Translations under genes and position numbers: made by a program
DNA from: Fretibacter rubidus
GTDB taxonomy: Bacteria; Pseudomonadota; Alphaproteobacteria; Caulobacterales; Maricaulaceae
NCBI RefSeq assembly: GCF_041429785.1
Contig: NZ_CP163423.1
Coordinates: 434,001-498,000, forward strand
DNA: 64,000 nucleotides
Reading direction: 5' to 3'
The notes under the pieces: model-generated
What the model was told of the DNA's origin: nothing
Databases searched by the model: none
Seen by the model: only the letters and a program-made list of their open reading frames with translations
Shown: positions 9,313-17,925 of the stretch, piece by piece
Layout of the letters: each line of letters opens with the position of its first letter
How positions within the stretch are numbered: the stretch's first letter is position 1

Positions 9313-10812
9313 ATGACATCAGAAATACCCAAGAAATTTCGGCGTTATGTTGTTGCAGGCGGCGGTACGGCAGGCTGGATGGCGGCGGCGACCCTGGCTA
9401 AAATTATGGGTGATCAAATTGAGGTGACGCTCGTTGAATCTGACAGTATCGGTACAGTTGGCGTCGGCGAAGCGACGATCCCGCCATTGCTGTCATTCAA
9501 CCGTATGTTGGGCATTAACGAAGCGGAGTTCATGCGAGAGACAGGTGCCACATTTAAGTTGGGTATTAATTTTGAAAATTGGAAAGATGTCGGTGAGGAC
9601 TATTTTCATTCCTTTGGCCATACAGGTAAAGACCATTGGACCAGCGGGTTCCAGCATTTTTGGCTATCGGGCAAAGCGCGCGGCGTGGCCGAAAGCTTTG
9701 AAGATTATTGCCTAGAGGTCGTTGCGGGCCTCCAGGGAAAATTTGCCCAGCTTCCTGATAATGCCCTTAATTATGCTTATCATTTGGACTCCGGCCGTTA
9801 CGCAAAGTTTTTGCGAAAAATTGCCGAAGACAATGGCGCTGTGCGTAAAGAGGGCAAGATTGATCATGTCATGCTTGACCCGAACACTGGGCATATTGCA
9901 GCCTTAAAACTAGAGTCGGGAGAGACGGTCAAAGCCGATTTTTTCATCGATTGCACAGGGTTCCGGTCCCTTTTGATGGGGCAGGCCTTGCATGTTGGAT
10001 ATGATGATTGGTCTCATTATCTTCCCTGTGATGCGGCGGTGGCTATCCAAACAAAATCTGTGGAGCCAGCGAAACCTTATACCCGCGCAATCGCGCATGA
10101 CGCAGGGTGGCAGTGGCGTATTCCCCTACAACACCGCACTGGTAATGGGCTGATTTATTGTAGCCGATATCTAGACAAAGATGCCGCTTATGAACGGCTG
10201 CTCTCTAATATCGAGGGCGAGACGTTGACAGAGCCAAACTTTATTCGTTTTCAGACGGGCGCGCGGCGTAAGCAGTGGGAGAAAAACTGCGTTACGTTAG
10301 GCCTATCGGCTGGGTTCATGGAACCTTTGGAATCGACCTCAATACATCTCATACAGAGGGCGATTATGCGGTTCATGCGAATGCTGCCCGCCCAAGTCAT
10401 ATCAGATGCAGATGTCAAAGAATTCAATGATCAAACTTTTGAGGATATGGATAAAATTAGAGATTTTTTGATTATGCACTATTGCGTCACGGAACGGCGA
10501 GATAGTGATTTTTGGCGTTATTGCGCCAGCATGGATGTGCCAAATAGTGTCCGCCAAAAAATCGATTTATTTGAAAAAACCGGCCGCGTTTTTCGTAAGA
10601 ACGATGAATTATTTGCAGAAAACTCTTGGATTCAATGTATGATGGGGCAGGGCATCATGCCGCAATCCTATCACCCGATTGCCGATAAGATGCGCGATGA
10701 GGAAATTGAATATTTTTTGCAAAAAATAAAAAGCGATGTAGATTCGACGGCCGCGAAACTGCCATCCCATGCTGATTTCATCCGGCAATATTGCGCAGCG
10801 CCAGATGCGTAA
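9313..10812 (+). CDS. Flavin-dependent halogenase family protein (tryptophan-halogenase-like) 2
   Basis: A 499-residue protein from ATG 9313. A GTG at 9301, overlapping the cupin stop, would add four residues and could be the coupled start. Signature elements are complete: FAD loop GGGTAGW, GVGEATIPP, catalytic lysine in ATFKLGI (Lys82), WQWRIPLQHRTGNG (canonical WxWxIP) and EPLESTSIHLIQ. It is much closer to halogenase 3 at 47109 than to halogenase 1. Characterised relatives brominate or chlorinate free indoles in vitro, but natural substrates are not settled. Co-transcription with a TonB receptor locus argues against an ordinary antibiotic-tailoring role, as no NRPS/PKS genes are nearby. 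Confidence 0.87.
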   Translation: MTSEIPKKFRRYVVAGGGTAGWMAAATLAKIMGDQIEVTLVESDSIGTVGVGEATIPPLLSFNRMLGINEAEFMRETGATFKLGINFENWKDVGEDYFHSFGHTGKDHWTSGFQHFWLSGKARGVAESFEDYCLEVVAGLQGKFAQLPDNALNYAYHLDSGRYAKFLRKIAEDNGAVRKEGKIDHVMLDPNTGHIAALKLESGETVKADFFIDCTGFRSLLMGQALHVGYDDWSHYLPCDAAVAIQTKSVEPAKPYTRAIAHDAGWQWRIPLQHRTGNGLIYCSRYLDKDAAYERLLSNIEGETLTEPNFIRFQTGARRKQWEKNCVTLGLSAGFMEPLESTSIHLIQRAIMRFMRMLPAQVISDADVKEFNDQTFEDMDKIRDFLIMHYCVTERRDSDFWRYCASMDVPNSVRQKIDLFEKTGRVFRKNDELFAENSWIQCMMGQGIMPQSYHPIADKMRDEEIEYFLQKIKSDVDSTAAKLPSHADFIRQYCAAPDA

Positions 10813-10821
10813 ACCCGTCTT

Positions 10822-12369
10822 TTGACTATAATTGACGGCATAATTTTACTGGGCTTTATTGCTGTGTTTTTGGCAATTGGTCTTTTGGGTGAAAACAAGA
10901 CAGAAACGACTGAAGATTACTTTTTGGCGGGCCGAAAACTGAAATGGTATCAGATTGGGTTTTCACTTTTTGCGACTAATTTCTCTGCATCGGGCCTTAT
11001 TGGTATCACTGGCGCGGCCTATGTCATCGGTATTGCGATTTACAATTATGAGTGGGTCGGCATTATGGCGATTGTGTTCTTTGCACTTGTCATGGTGGGT
11101 GTCGTGCGGGGTAGCCGCGTTTATACTATCGCGCAATATCTGACAGAGCGTTATGACGAACGCGTTAAAACGCTCTATTCTGTATTTATCATTCTCTTAC
11201 TCGTCTTTATTGATATGGCAGGTTCGCTTTATGCAGGGGGGCTGCTGCTCCATCAATTCATACCGGAACTTTCGACCCATGCTGTGATCATGATTATCAT
11301 GTTAATGGCGGGGCTTTATTCTGTTGTGGGCGGCATGACGGCTATATCCCGCACGGATATGTATCAATCGCTAATTCTTATTCTTGGGGCGTTCTTAATC
11401 GCTTATTTCTCTCTCTCGGCCGTGGGAGGATGGTCAGCCTTCTTAGAAACCGCGCCTGAGGGCAGTTTGAACCTCATCCGAGGGCTCGATGATCGGGCTG
11501 TGCCGTGGACGGGATTGCTCACGGGAATTCCAATTATTGGTGCCTATTACTGGCTGGTTAATCAAAATATGGTGCAATGGGTGCTAAGCGCGCAGGACCA
11601 AACAGAGGCACGGCGCGGACTATTTATGGCAGGGTTTCTGAAAACACTTGCCCTGTTCGTTATCGTGCTGCCCGGGATTGCGGCCATAACACTAATACCG
11701 GGATTAACAGAAGCGGATCGTATCTATCCCGCTATGCTGGTCGAATTATTACCTGTAGGGGTGCTGGGACTGGTATTGGCTGGCTTTGTCTCTGCCTTAA
11801 TGTCTAATACAGATTCGACATTGCACGCGGCCTCAACCTTGGTAACGATGGATTTTATAAAAGGACATCGACCCGATATCTCGCCCCGTCAATTGGTCTG
11901 GGTTGGTAGGGTTACAACGTTCATTATCATCGGTGTTAGCGCCATTTGGGCCCCAATGATTGGTAACTTTGGGACATTATTTGAATATGTACAGGGACTA
12001 TTGTCTTATGCAGTCGCCCCCTTTGTCGTGGTCTATCTTGGCGGCATGTTTTGGCCACGTGCGACCTCAGGCGGCGCAATTGCAGCGCTGGCTGCTGGGT
12101 TAGTGACGGCGGCGTTGATCGGTTTACTTGGTGATGTCGTGGGATTATTCTACATCCATTATTTACACGTCCCATTGCCTGTTGCAGTTGTCAGCGCGGG
12201 CACGCTTTTTGCCGTGAGTTTGCACGGCGATATACCCGCGGTGGATCCGAGGTTACTATGGTCCTCGACGCGGTCTTTGGACGCAACAAAGGTAAATATG
12301 GCACGGGATCGATGGATCGCTGCACTCTTGGTTCTCATTACACTGGGAACAGTGTTTGTATTTAAGTAA
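10822..12369 (+). CDS. Sodium:solute symporter (SSS/SGLT family)
   Basis: A 515-residue membrane protein with about 13-14 hydrophobic segments. It starts with ITIIDGIILLGFIAVFLAIG-type helix 1, then the family stretch DYFLAGRKLKWYQIGFSLFATNFSA and later GFVSALMSNTDSTLHAASTL (cation-binding region). The start codon is TTG at 10822, ten bases after halogenase 2. SSS proteins import sugars, amino acids or organic acids with sodium. As the last gene of the beta-glucan operon it most likely imports glucose or a gluco-oligosaccharide into the cytoplasm, which would complete the path receptor - GH16/GH3 - inner membrane. Sugar specificity is inferred from context. Confidence 0.88.
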   Translation: MTIIDGIILLGFIAVFLAIGLLGENKTETTEDYFLAGRKLKWYQIGFSLFATNFSASGLIGITGAAYVIGIAIYNYEWVGIMAIVFFALVMVGVVRGSRVYTIAQYLTERYDERVKTLYSVFIILLLVFIDMAGSLYAGGLLLHQFIPELSTHAVIMIIMLMAGLYSVVGGMTAISRTDMYQSLILILGAFLIAYFSLSAVGGWSAFLETAPEGSLNLIRGLDDRAVPWTGLLTGIPIIGAYYWLVNQNMVQWVLSAQDQTEARRGLFMAGFLKTLALFVIVLPGIAAITLIPGLTEADRIYPAMLVELLPVGVLGLVLAGFVSALMSNTDSTLHAASTLVTMDFIKGHRPDISPRQLVWVGRVTTFIIIGVSAIWAPMIGNFGTLFEYVQGLLSYAVAPFVVVYLGGMFWPRATSGGAIAALAAGLVTAALIGLLGDVVGLFYIHYLHVPLPVAVVSAGTLFAVSLHGDIPAVDPRLLWSSTRSLDATKVNMARDRWIAALLVLITLGTVFVFK

Positions 12370-12615
12370 TCAAGCTTGGCATGGGTTCGACGAGTCGCTT
12401 AATAGCCCTCAAGCTGTATGGGGTAGTTTGTGACACATTAAAAAACTGCCATAGTCGGACCTAATATCAATGTTTCAAGTCAGCAATTTTTTAGGACTCT
12501 TAAGGTGCAATCCTATGCGTCATAATCATAGTGTTTTTTGAACCATGTAGTGGTGTAATGTTGTTTGACTGCGATGTCTGATAAATTATCCACAACAATG
12601 TGTCCAGCCCCCATT

Positions 12616-13374
12616 TCATGTACCAGTTTGATTTAGAGTCTCTGGCACCGGCGGGCGCATATTCAGGGACTGGTGCGGCCTGATATGATTGTACTCCTTG
12701 AGCCACATATTGATCACTGTCTGGGCTTGCCTGATACTGGTGAACCATTCGGCGTTGAGAACCTCGTAGCGCAAAGTGCCATTGAAGCGTTCATTGTAGC
12801 CGTTCTCCGAGGGTGAGCCGGGATAGATCTGTATCGGCTTGATACCGACTTTGCGTAGCCAGAGTTGGAGAGCGGCTGCAATGAACTCGGACCCATTGTC
12901 GGATCGGATATACTCCGGCTTCCCATGTTTTAGCAGAAGCCTGTACAGGGCTTCCAACACATCCGCCGAGCCCATCTTGGGCTTCACCTCAACACACAAG
13001 GCTTGACGGGTATACTCATCCAATACCGTCAGCATCTTGTAAGGCCGTCCAGAACTCAGCTTGTCGTGAACAAAATCGACACTCCATATGTGGTTCTGAT
13101 GCAAGGGGCGCAGTCGTATGACAGAGCTATCCTTGTGATAAAGACGTCTTCGTTTCTTATGGCGCTTGGGGAGCTGTAGGCTTTCCTCGCGCCATATACG
13201 TTCAACCTTCTTATGATTGACCGGCCAGCCTTCCATGCGCAGGAGGGCGGCGATCTTCCGATAGCCATAACGTCCATATCGCTTAGCCAGTTTAATTAAA
13301 GCGAGCCGCAGCTCTTCATCATCATCCTTAGAAGCTGACTGATAGCGGAAGCTGCTCCGCGTCATACCGATCAC
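12616..13374 (-). CDS. IS3-family transposase OrfB (DDE integrase domain)
   Basis: 252 residues are shown from the GTG at 13374. In vivo the product is probably an OrfAB fusion made by -1 frameshifting, since the same frame stays open upstream to the slippery site at 13461-13467. An HTH_21-type region (GYRKIAALLRMEGWPVNHKKVERI) precedes the rve core with the DDE triad: SVDFVHD (first Asp), RSDNGSEF (second Asp) and SPSENGYNERFNG (Glu). The C-terminus has NHIRPHQSLNMRPP, typical of IS3/IS407-like elements. It catalyses excision and insertion of the element. No disabling mutation was seen. Confidence 0.92.
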   Translation of the reverse strand: MIGMTRSSFRYQSASKDDDEELRLALIKLAKRYGRYGYRKIAALLRMEGWPVNHKKVERIWREESLQLPKRHKKRRRLYHKDSSVIRLRPLHQNHIWSVDFVHDKLSSGRPYKMLTVLDEYTRQALCVEVKPKMGSADVLEALYRLLLKHGKPEYIRSDNGSEFIAAALQLWLRKVGIKPIQIYPGSPSENGYNERFNGTLRYEVLNAEWFTSIRQAQTVINMWLKEYNHIRPHQSLNMRPPVPETLNQTGT

Positions 13375-13448
13375 ATTGCAAGTCCGGCGTTCAGATGTGT
13401 TCAGCTTTTGGCGGCAGTAGATAACGGCCTGACGTAGCTTTGGAGCCG

Positions 13449-13736
13449 TCAGGCCTTGGGCTTTAAATAATCAAGGCTCTCCTTCAGGATAAGCTTGTCG
13501 AGTGTGAGAGCAGATACCGCTTTACGAAGACGTTGGTTCTCCTTCTCCAGCTCTTTCATACGCCGGACTTTGGACGGGCCCATGCCGCCAAACTTCTTCC
13601 GCCAACCATAATAGGTCGCATCGCTCACACCGGCTGATCGACAAGCTTCCGCTACGCTAGCACCAGACGCCGTCTCAACCTCAATCTGCCGCAAAAGCCG
13701 AATAACATCCTCATCCGAAAACCGTTTCCTCGCCAT
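13449..13736 (-). CDS. IS3-family OrfA (helix-turn-helix protein)
   Basis: A 95-residue protein from ATG 13736, preceded by an AAGGGA ribosome site. A longer frame starts at 13757. The N-terminal HTH has the pattern EDVIRLLRQIEVE...SVAEACRSAGVSDATYYGWRKKFGG, followed by a leucine-zipper-like coiled coil (about residues 50-90) that mediates oligomerisation in IS3 OrfA proteins. It binds IS ends and, as the N-terminal part of OrfAB, forms the active transposase. The last codons overlap the frameshift heptamer. Confidence 0.9.
   Translation of the reverse strand: MARKRFSDEDVIRLLRQIEVETASGASVAEACRSAGVSDATYYGWRKKFGGMGPSKVRRMKELEKENQRLRKAVSALTLDKLILKESLDYLKPKA
13461..13467 (-). promoter_or_regulatory. 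Programmed -1 frameshift heptamer (TTTAAAG) in the IS3 element
   Basis: Near the end of orfA the coding strand reads T TTA AAG, a canonical X XXY YYZ slippery heptamer, three codons before the orfA stop. A -1 slip at this site continues into the open orfB frame (…KAQGLTAPKLRQAV…). IS3 elements use this mechanism to make OrfAB. Confidence 0.75.
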
Positions 13737-13762
13737 AATCATTTCCCTTTCCATCAAAATTA

Positions 13763-14872
13763 CTAAGTAAAAGATGGTCCAGTTTTAAGGGGCAAGGACA
13801 CGTCGGTTGAGCTAATCGTGCCGGCTAGAAATAGAGGTGTATCTTTTGAGGCAAGGAACAATCTGTGGGAAACAATTTGCTGTTGTCCAAAATAAGATTG
13901 AACGCCTTTAATAGGTTTTATAGAATGCTCGCAAATCGCTAACCCTTGCTCCACCAGTGGTATGTACAAGATATGGCTTTTCTCGTCCTTCCGTTTCAAG
14001 AGGCTGTCTCTATCAATAATCGGTTTGCCAGCCTCGTTTAATAAAAAGGCATTGAATTTTACTGGCGTTAAATGTCCAGCGCCATATTCAGACACTGAGA
14101 AATTGGAAAGAGAGCGGCTGATCTCTTTATATTCTGCTTCATATTCTCTGCCAGTGTTTTCGTAAATTTCTTTAAAATAATCACGAAGTAGTTTTCTGTT
14201 TGATTGGGATGTAAAGAAAAAAAATTCACTCATCGAGCAGAATTGCTTTAGTAATTCACCTGTTTCGACTATTGAATTATCAATTGTCTTTTGGCGTGCT
14301 AAAATTAAATGAATTGCTTCTATGGCGTTTAATCTTCTGTTGTCTCTGCCCTGTCGCAAAGCAATGGCTAGCTGATATGTATATCTAACAATCGCCTGCT
14401 TTTCCTGATCATCGAATTTTTTACTCTCTGGTTTCGCTATCACTACCCACCCAAGAGGAGTCTGTGATTTTTTTCCACTTTTGTTATTTTCTAAAATCAC
14501 ATCGAATACTGGTTCGTGGTACAAATTGTAAGAATGGTTTACTTTGTCGAATTGATTTAGAAGTTTGATAGTGATTTCTTCCATCAACGCTCTATTTGCG
14601 TCAAGGAAATCGTTATAATTGTCGCTATAATCTATAGCGGTAAATCTCTCGTGAAACACTTCATTTGCCGTATCTCTATCATCGTTTAGCGTGGAATAAG
14701 ATAGTGCTAAGTATTCAGTGCCGTAATCTTCTTCTAGCAACCAGATAAAATCTACAGCGCCCTTGATTTTTGTAGCCAAGACTTGGCTAGCCATTTTACG
14801 ATTTGAGGAAATACTCTCCGAATTAATTTCAGAAGTCAGTCTAGTTCTTTCTTCTTCATCAAAGCCTGTCAT
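13763..14872 (-). pseudogene. AT-rich GAF-like protein of unknown function, 3' end replaced by IS3
   Basis: The frame codes 369 residues, but only residues 1 to about 357 belong to the original gene. The last dozen (VSLPLKTGPSFT) are read from the IS3 terminus. Not confidently recognised. Residues about 40-200 look like a GAF-type sensor: PLGWVVIAKPESKKFDDQEKQAIVRYTYQLAIAL fits the end of a GAF fold, and residues 215-345 could be a second such domain. Base composition is clearly more AT-rich than its neighbours, suggesting transfer. It may have been a sensory or signalling protein whose output domain was lost. It lies next to a relaxase, so it was probably cargo of the mobile element. Confidence 0.55.
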
Positions 14873-14995
14873 TATTTATCTTATATGCTCCAGCATGGAT
14901 TTTAATCTTTTATTCTATATAGACTCAAAGCACAAGCCAGCCCTCAAGATCAATGAAGAAGAAAAATTTGGCAACATTAATTTTAGATTACTTCT

Positions 14996-17254
14996 TTATC
15001 TCCCAATACCCCGACTGCGCCCTGTTTCCCAATCAATACCACCGCCGCTAAGCACGCGGCCTTTGATACGCTTGCCCCACTTCTGCGTGTGAGTGCTTTC
15101 CCAAGGCACGAGGTAAAATGCTCGCTGCGTCTCAATCATTGCGTGGGGGCCGTGGGGGAGTTCATATTTCTGCGAGACTGTGCCTTCAATCAACCGCCCT
15201 GACTGCGCCGCAACGTGAGCTTTGCCTGTCATGCCTTCCAGCTTTTCGGCGGCGGCGTTAAACCCTTCCGTCTCTAGTGCTTTTAAATAGCCGCGCTTGT
15301 AGATGATGGAGGTTTTCTGAGCGTCTTGGCGTAGCTCTGCATAGCCCTGCTCAACAAGCCATGTACGGCGCTGCTGGAAAGCCGTGTGCAGCTCTTTTGC
15401 GAAGGCGCTAGATTTTACGCTTATTCCTCCTAGTCCACCTCTGCCCCAACTCACCTGTGCGCGGTCAAGCCACGTCGCACCGGGACTTGCGAGCTGTGCA
15501 TCCAAGTCTTGGCGCGAAAGCAGCTTCACGCCTGACGCGCGGCCTTGTCTCAAGTCGAGTGCGATAGCCCGCTCTTCAAAGTCCTCTGGTACGCGCCAAT
15601 CATTGGGGTCGCCGTCTTTGTCTTTGCTGACGACTTGCACCACACCCGCATCAACTAGCGTTGCAAGCCGCAATCTGTGCACCCGCATATGTGCCGCACT
15701 TCTGCTGCCGCTCCCGTCTACCCAATCCTCTGGGCCGCTCGTCGCTATCGCATAATTTCCAACAAGTCCGTTGCGAGGCTTGCCGTGATAATCCTTGCCC
15801 GTCGCGAGGGCCTGTAGGTTTTGGTCAACTGTCCGCAAGCTAGGCGGGGAGACCTCAATGATAGAGCCGACCTTAGCCGCTTCGCCCGCTCGCGTGTCCA
15901 TGCCTGTCTCAACTGTGCTGACATAGCCGTCAGTGCCATCGATTATGAACCGTACTTTTCCGCCGCCTTTTGCGTCTGGGTTCATGCCTTCATCACGTCC
16001 AAGCGTCTTTGCAATCACGCGTCCAATGAAACGGCGATTGGATAAATTCCCATCATAGTCTGTGCGGCCATCATTCAAACGGATAGGGCGCTTAACGTTG
16101 GCTCGTTCCACAGCCGCATGGATTTCTTTGTTAAGCTGCTCTCGCTGTTCAATCTGCCCAAGGGTCTTGAAGGCGTCTTTCTCTAACTGCCAGCATCCCT
16201 GATCTGTTGGCTGTGCCAAGCCCATTTTCTCAAGATGGTTCATCCGCCCGATTAGGATGTGGCGGTTCATAGATGAGTGCCTGCCAAATTTGCTGGCGGT
16301 GGAGCCTGCGCGTAGGTCGATGATGTTCGTGTTCCTGTCTAACCCATCCGCAATATGCCTATCCGCTGTGGTCACCCGCATAGCGCCGACTTCGCGCTTC
16401 ATCTCTTGCTGGATTTCAAGCTCGGACTTCCAGCCTAGTTCGCGGGTGAGTTCTTCCTCCAGCCGTCCTCTTATGCCGCGCGATATATATTCGCCTGCTA
16501 TGTTCAATCCTTTGCCATCATGGGTGACGCCCCGTGCAATGATATGCGTGTGCGGATGGGCCGTGTCGAAGTGGTCAACCGCCACCCAATCTAGCCGCGT
16601 GCCTAAGTCCTCTTCCATCTGCGTCATCAACGCTCGTGTTGTCTCTTTCAGGTTGGGTGTTCCGTCGCAGTTCACGCGGGCCAGCTCCGCACCGTCTTCT
16701 GGCGAGATCATAATCCGAAACTGGTGCGGGTCGCCGCGTCCGTCAAAGCTCTCTTGCGAGCGGGCGACAAAATCCCGTCCGTCAACCACAACGCCGTCCT
16801 CTGGGCCGTAGAGCTGGCCTCGCGTCGGCGTCTGTTCCGCCGAGCCATCTAATCCCTCGGCGCGCTCCACACCTGCGCCTTCGCGCTGGAGGTAAGCCAA
16901 GTGCCCGCGAGAGACAGAAGACTTGGCATTGCGTAGCTTCACAACACGCACCTTCACAATCGCGCGTCTGGCACGGTAGCGATCTCCTGTGGCGCGGTGA
17001 ACGCGCCAGCCTTGCTTCGGCCCAATGCCGCGCTCCAAGGCGGCACGGCCTCGACCTCTCGCGTTAAACCGTCCTGTGCGCGGTGTTGCGGGTTTCGTCA
17101 GTGTGCGCCGTCCTGAGACAGCTTTGCCTCTCACAAGCCCAATGCGGGCCTCTTGGAAAAACCCCTTATAGCTGGCGGGGATACTGACCTCTGAACCTCG
17201 GCTGCTGGATTCGCGGGCTTTGGCTCTTAAGCGGAAATCATCTTCATGCGTCAT
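14996..17254 (-). CDS. VirD2-like relaxase with C-terminal DUF3363 region
   Basis: A 752-residue protein from ATG 17254; a TTG at 17272 in the same frame is the only longer start. The N-terminus is basic. The relaxase core around residues 185-290 contains the three-histidine motif region DHFDTAHPHTHIIARG, then GLNIAGEYISRGIRGRLEEELTRELG, typical of alphaproteobacterial ICE relaxases. The C-terminal half matches the DUF3363 pattern. It would nick at oriT and pilot DNA during conjugal transfer. No TraF, TraG or trb genes flank it, so this copy belongs to a mobilisable element or a decayed ICE. It is clearly related to, but distinct from, the relaxase at 62829. Confidence 0.87.
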   Translation of the reverse strand: MTHEDDFRLRAKARESSSRGSEVSIPASYKGFFQEARIGLVRGKAVSGRRTLTKPATPRTGRFNARGRGRAALERGIGPKQGWRVHRATGDRYRARRAIVKVRVVKLRNAKSSVSRGHLAYLQREGAGVERAEGLDGSAEQTPTRGQLYGPEDGVVVDGRDFVARSQESFDGRGDPHQFRIMISPEDGAELARVNCDGTPNLKETTRALMTQMEEDLGTRLDWVAVDHFDTAHPHTHIIARGVTHDGKGLNIAGEYISRGIRGRLEEELTRELGWKSELEIQQEMKREVGAMRVTTADRHIADGLDRNTNIIDLRAGSTASKFGRHSSMNRHILIGRMNHLEKMGLAQPTDQGCWQLEKDAFKTLGQIEQREQLNKEIHAAVERANVKRPIRLNDGRTDYDGNLSNRRFIGRVIAKTLGRDEGMNPDAKGGGKVRFIIDGTDGYVSTVETGMDTRAGEAAKVGSIIEVSPPSLRTVDQNLQALATGKDYHGKPRNGLVGNYAIATSGPEDWVDGSGSRSAAHMRVHRLRLATLVDAGVVQVVSKDKDGDPNDWRVPEDFEERAIALDLRQGRASGVKLLSRQDLDAQLASPGATWLDRAQVSWGRGGLGGISVKSSAFAKELHTAFQQRRTWLVEQGYAELRQDAQKTSIIYKRGYLKALETEGFNAAAEKLEGMTGKAHVAAQSGRLIEGTVSQKYELPHGPHAMIETQRAFYLVPWESTHTQKWGKRIKGRVLSGGGIDWETGRSRGIGR

Positions 17255-17625
17255 TCGCCCATAATCGGGCAAAAGAGGCGGTTTTGTCTTGAGGAAAGCC
17301 GCCCATAAAATGCAGGGGAACGGGAGCTTCTAGGTATTAGCGGGATAGGGGCACTTTGGAGGCACCGCGCATGAGTTACCGAAAAAGTAACACCCCAACT
17401 CGCGTAGCAAAAACAGAGCTTTAGCGTCGAAGTGCCCCCAAAAGGGCGGTTCGCTTTATCTTGCTAAAGCTCTTTCTTCTCCTAATCTCTCCCCAAGCGC
17501 CAATCCTATCTAATTAATTACGTTCTTTCAAAACAGAGCCGTCCGACGCGCCTGACGGAGCCGCCCACACGAGCGGAGGCAGGGGCGTTGGACTCGCCGC
17601 AAAGCGGGGAAGGAATTAAGAGAGA
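17255..17625. other. Non-coding region upstream of relaxase, oriT candidate
   Basis: No gene is visible here, but two inverted repeats interlock. GGGGCACTT (17348-17356) pairs with AAGTGCCCC (17430-17438), and AGAGCTTTAGC (17415-17425) pairs with GCTAAAGCTCT (17463-17473). The second loop contains nested complementary bits (CGAA/TTCG, GCCC/GGGC). TTACCGAAAAAGTAACACCCC-like sequence lies between the arms. Relaxase genes often lie beside their oriT, so this structured region is the best oriT candidate; the nic site cannot be identified by eye. Confidence 0.4.
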
Positions 17626-17865
17626 GTGCGTATTTCAAGTATAGAGCGGGCGTTGAAGGGGCGTCCTAAAACGCCCAAAAGAGACCTCTCGCGCTTCTTC
17701 TCAAATGGGGGCAAAGCGGACATCAGAAGTACGGCTGTTGCGCAGAACCTATCACTACCGATTGTAGGAAAGCTGCTTGGACATAAGAGCTCCAAGTCTA
17801 CCGCACGCTACGCCCATTTTTACACGGATGTTATGGCCAATGCAGCAAATAAGGTAGGCGGATGA
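17626..17865 (+). pseudogene. Tyrosine recombinase/integrase C-terminal fragment
   Basis: About 45 C-terminal residues (from about 17735) match the end of tyrosine recombinases: LSLPIVGKLLGHKSSKSTARYAHFYTD contains the LLGH box and the RYAH region with the catalytic tyrosine. The first about 35 residues of the frame do not look like an integrase, and the upstream catalytic domain (first Arg, Lys) is missing, so this is a remnant. Its position at the edge of the relaxase region suggests it marks one end of a decayed integrative element. Confidence 0.7.
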
Positions 17866-17925
17866 TGTCGATAGGCGGAAGACCGTTGTTATGTGCGGGC
17901 CTGTACCATTTTCTAGCTTTGTTTT

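Larger units (their letters stand above)
12601..13800 (-). mobile_element. IS3-family insertion sequence, 1200 bp
   Basis: The ends are imperfect inverted repeats: the left end reads TGTCCAGCCCC and the right end, read inward, TGTCCTTGCCCC. They enclose exactly 1200 bases with orfA and orfB on the minus strand. Both frames look intact and a slippery heptamer joins them, so the element could be active. Flanking bases do not show an obvious 3-4 bp target duplication (left ...AATG, right CGTC...), suggesting a later adjacent deletion or recombination. The right end cuts the gene at 13801-14872. Confidence 0.88.

Noticed and set aside
12378-12400. GGGTTCGAC resembling a tRNA T-arm
   Set aside because: No acceptor stem, anticodon arm or CCA partner could be folded around it.
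15384-16811. Plus-strand frames of 60-184 codons opposite the relaxase
   Set aside because: Biased composition (Ser/Arg/Pro/Ala) typical of antisense of a GC-rich gene; no domain seen.
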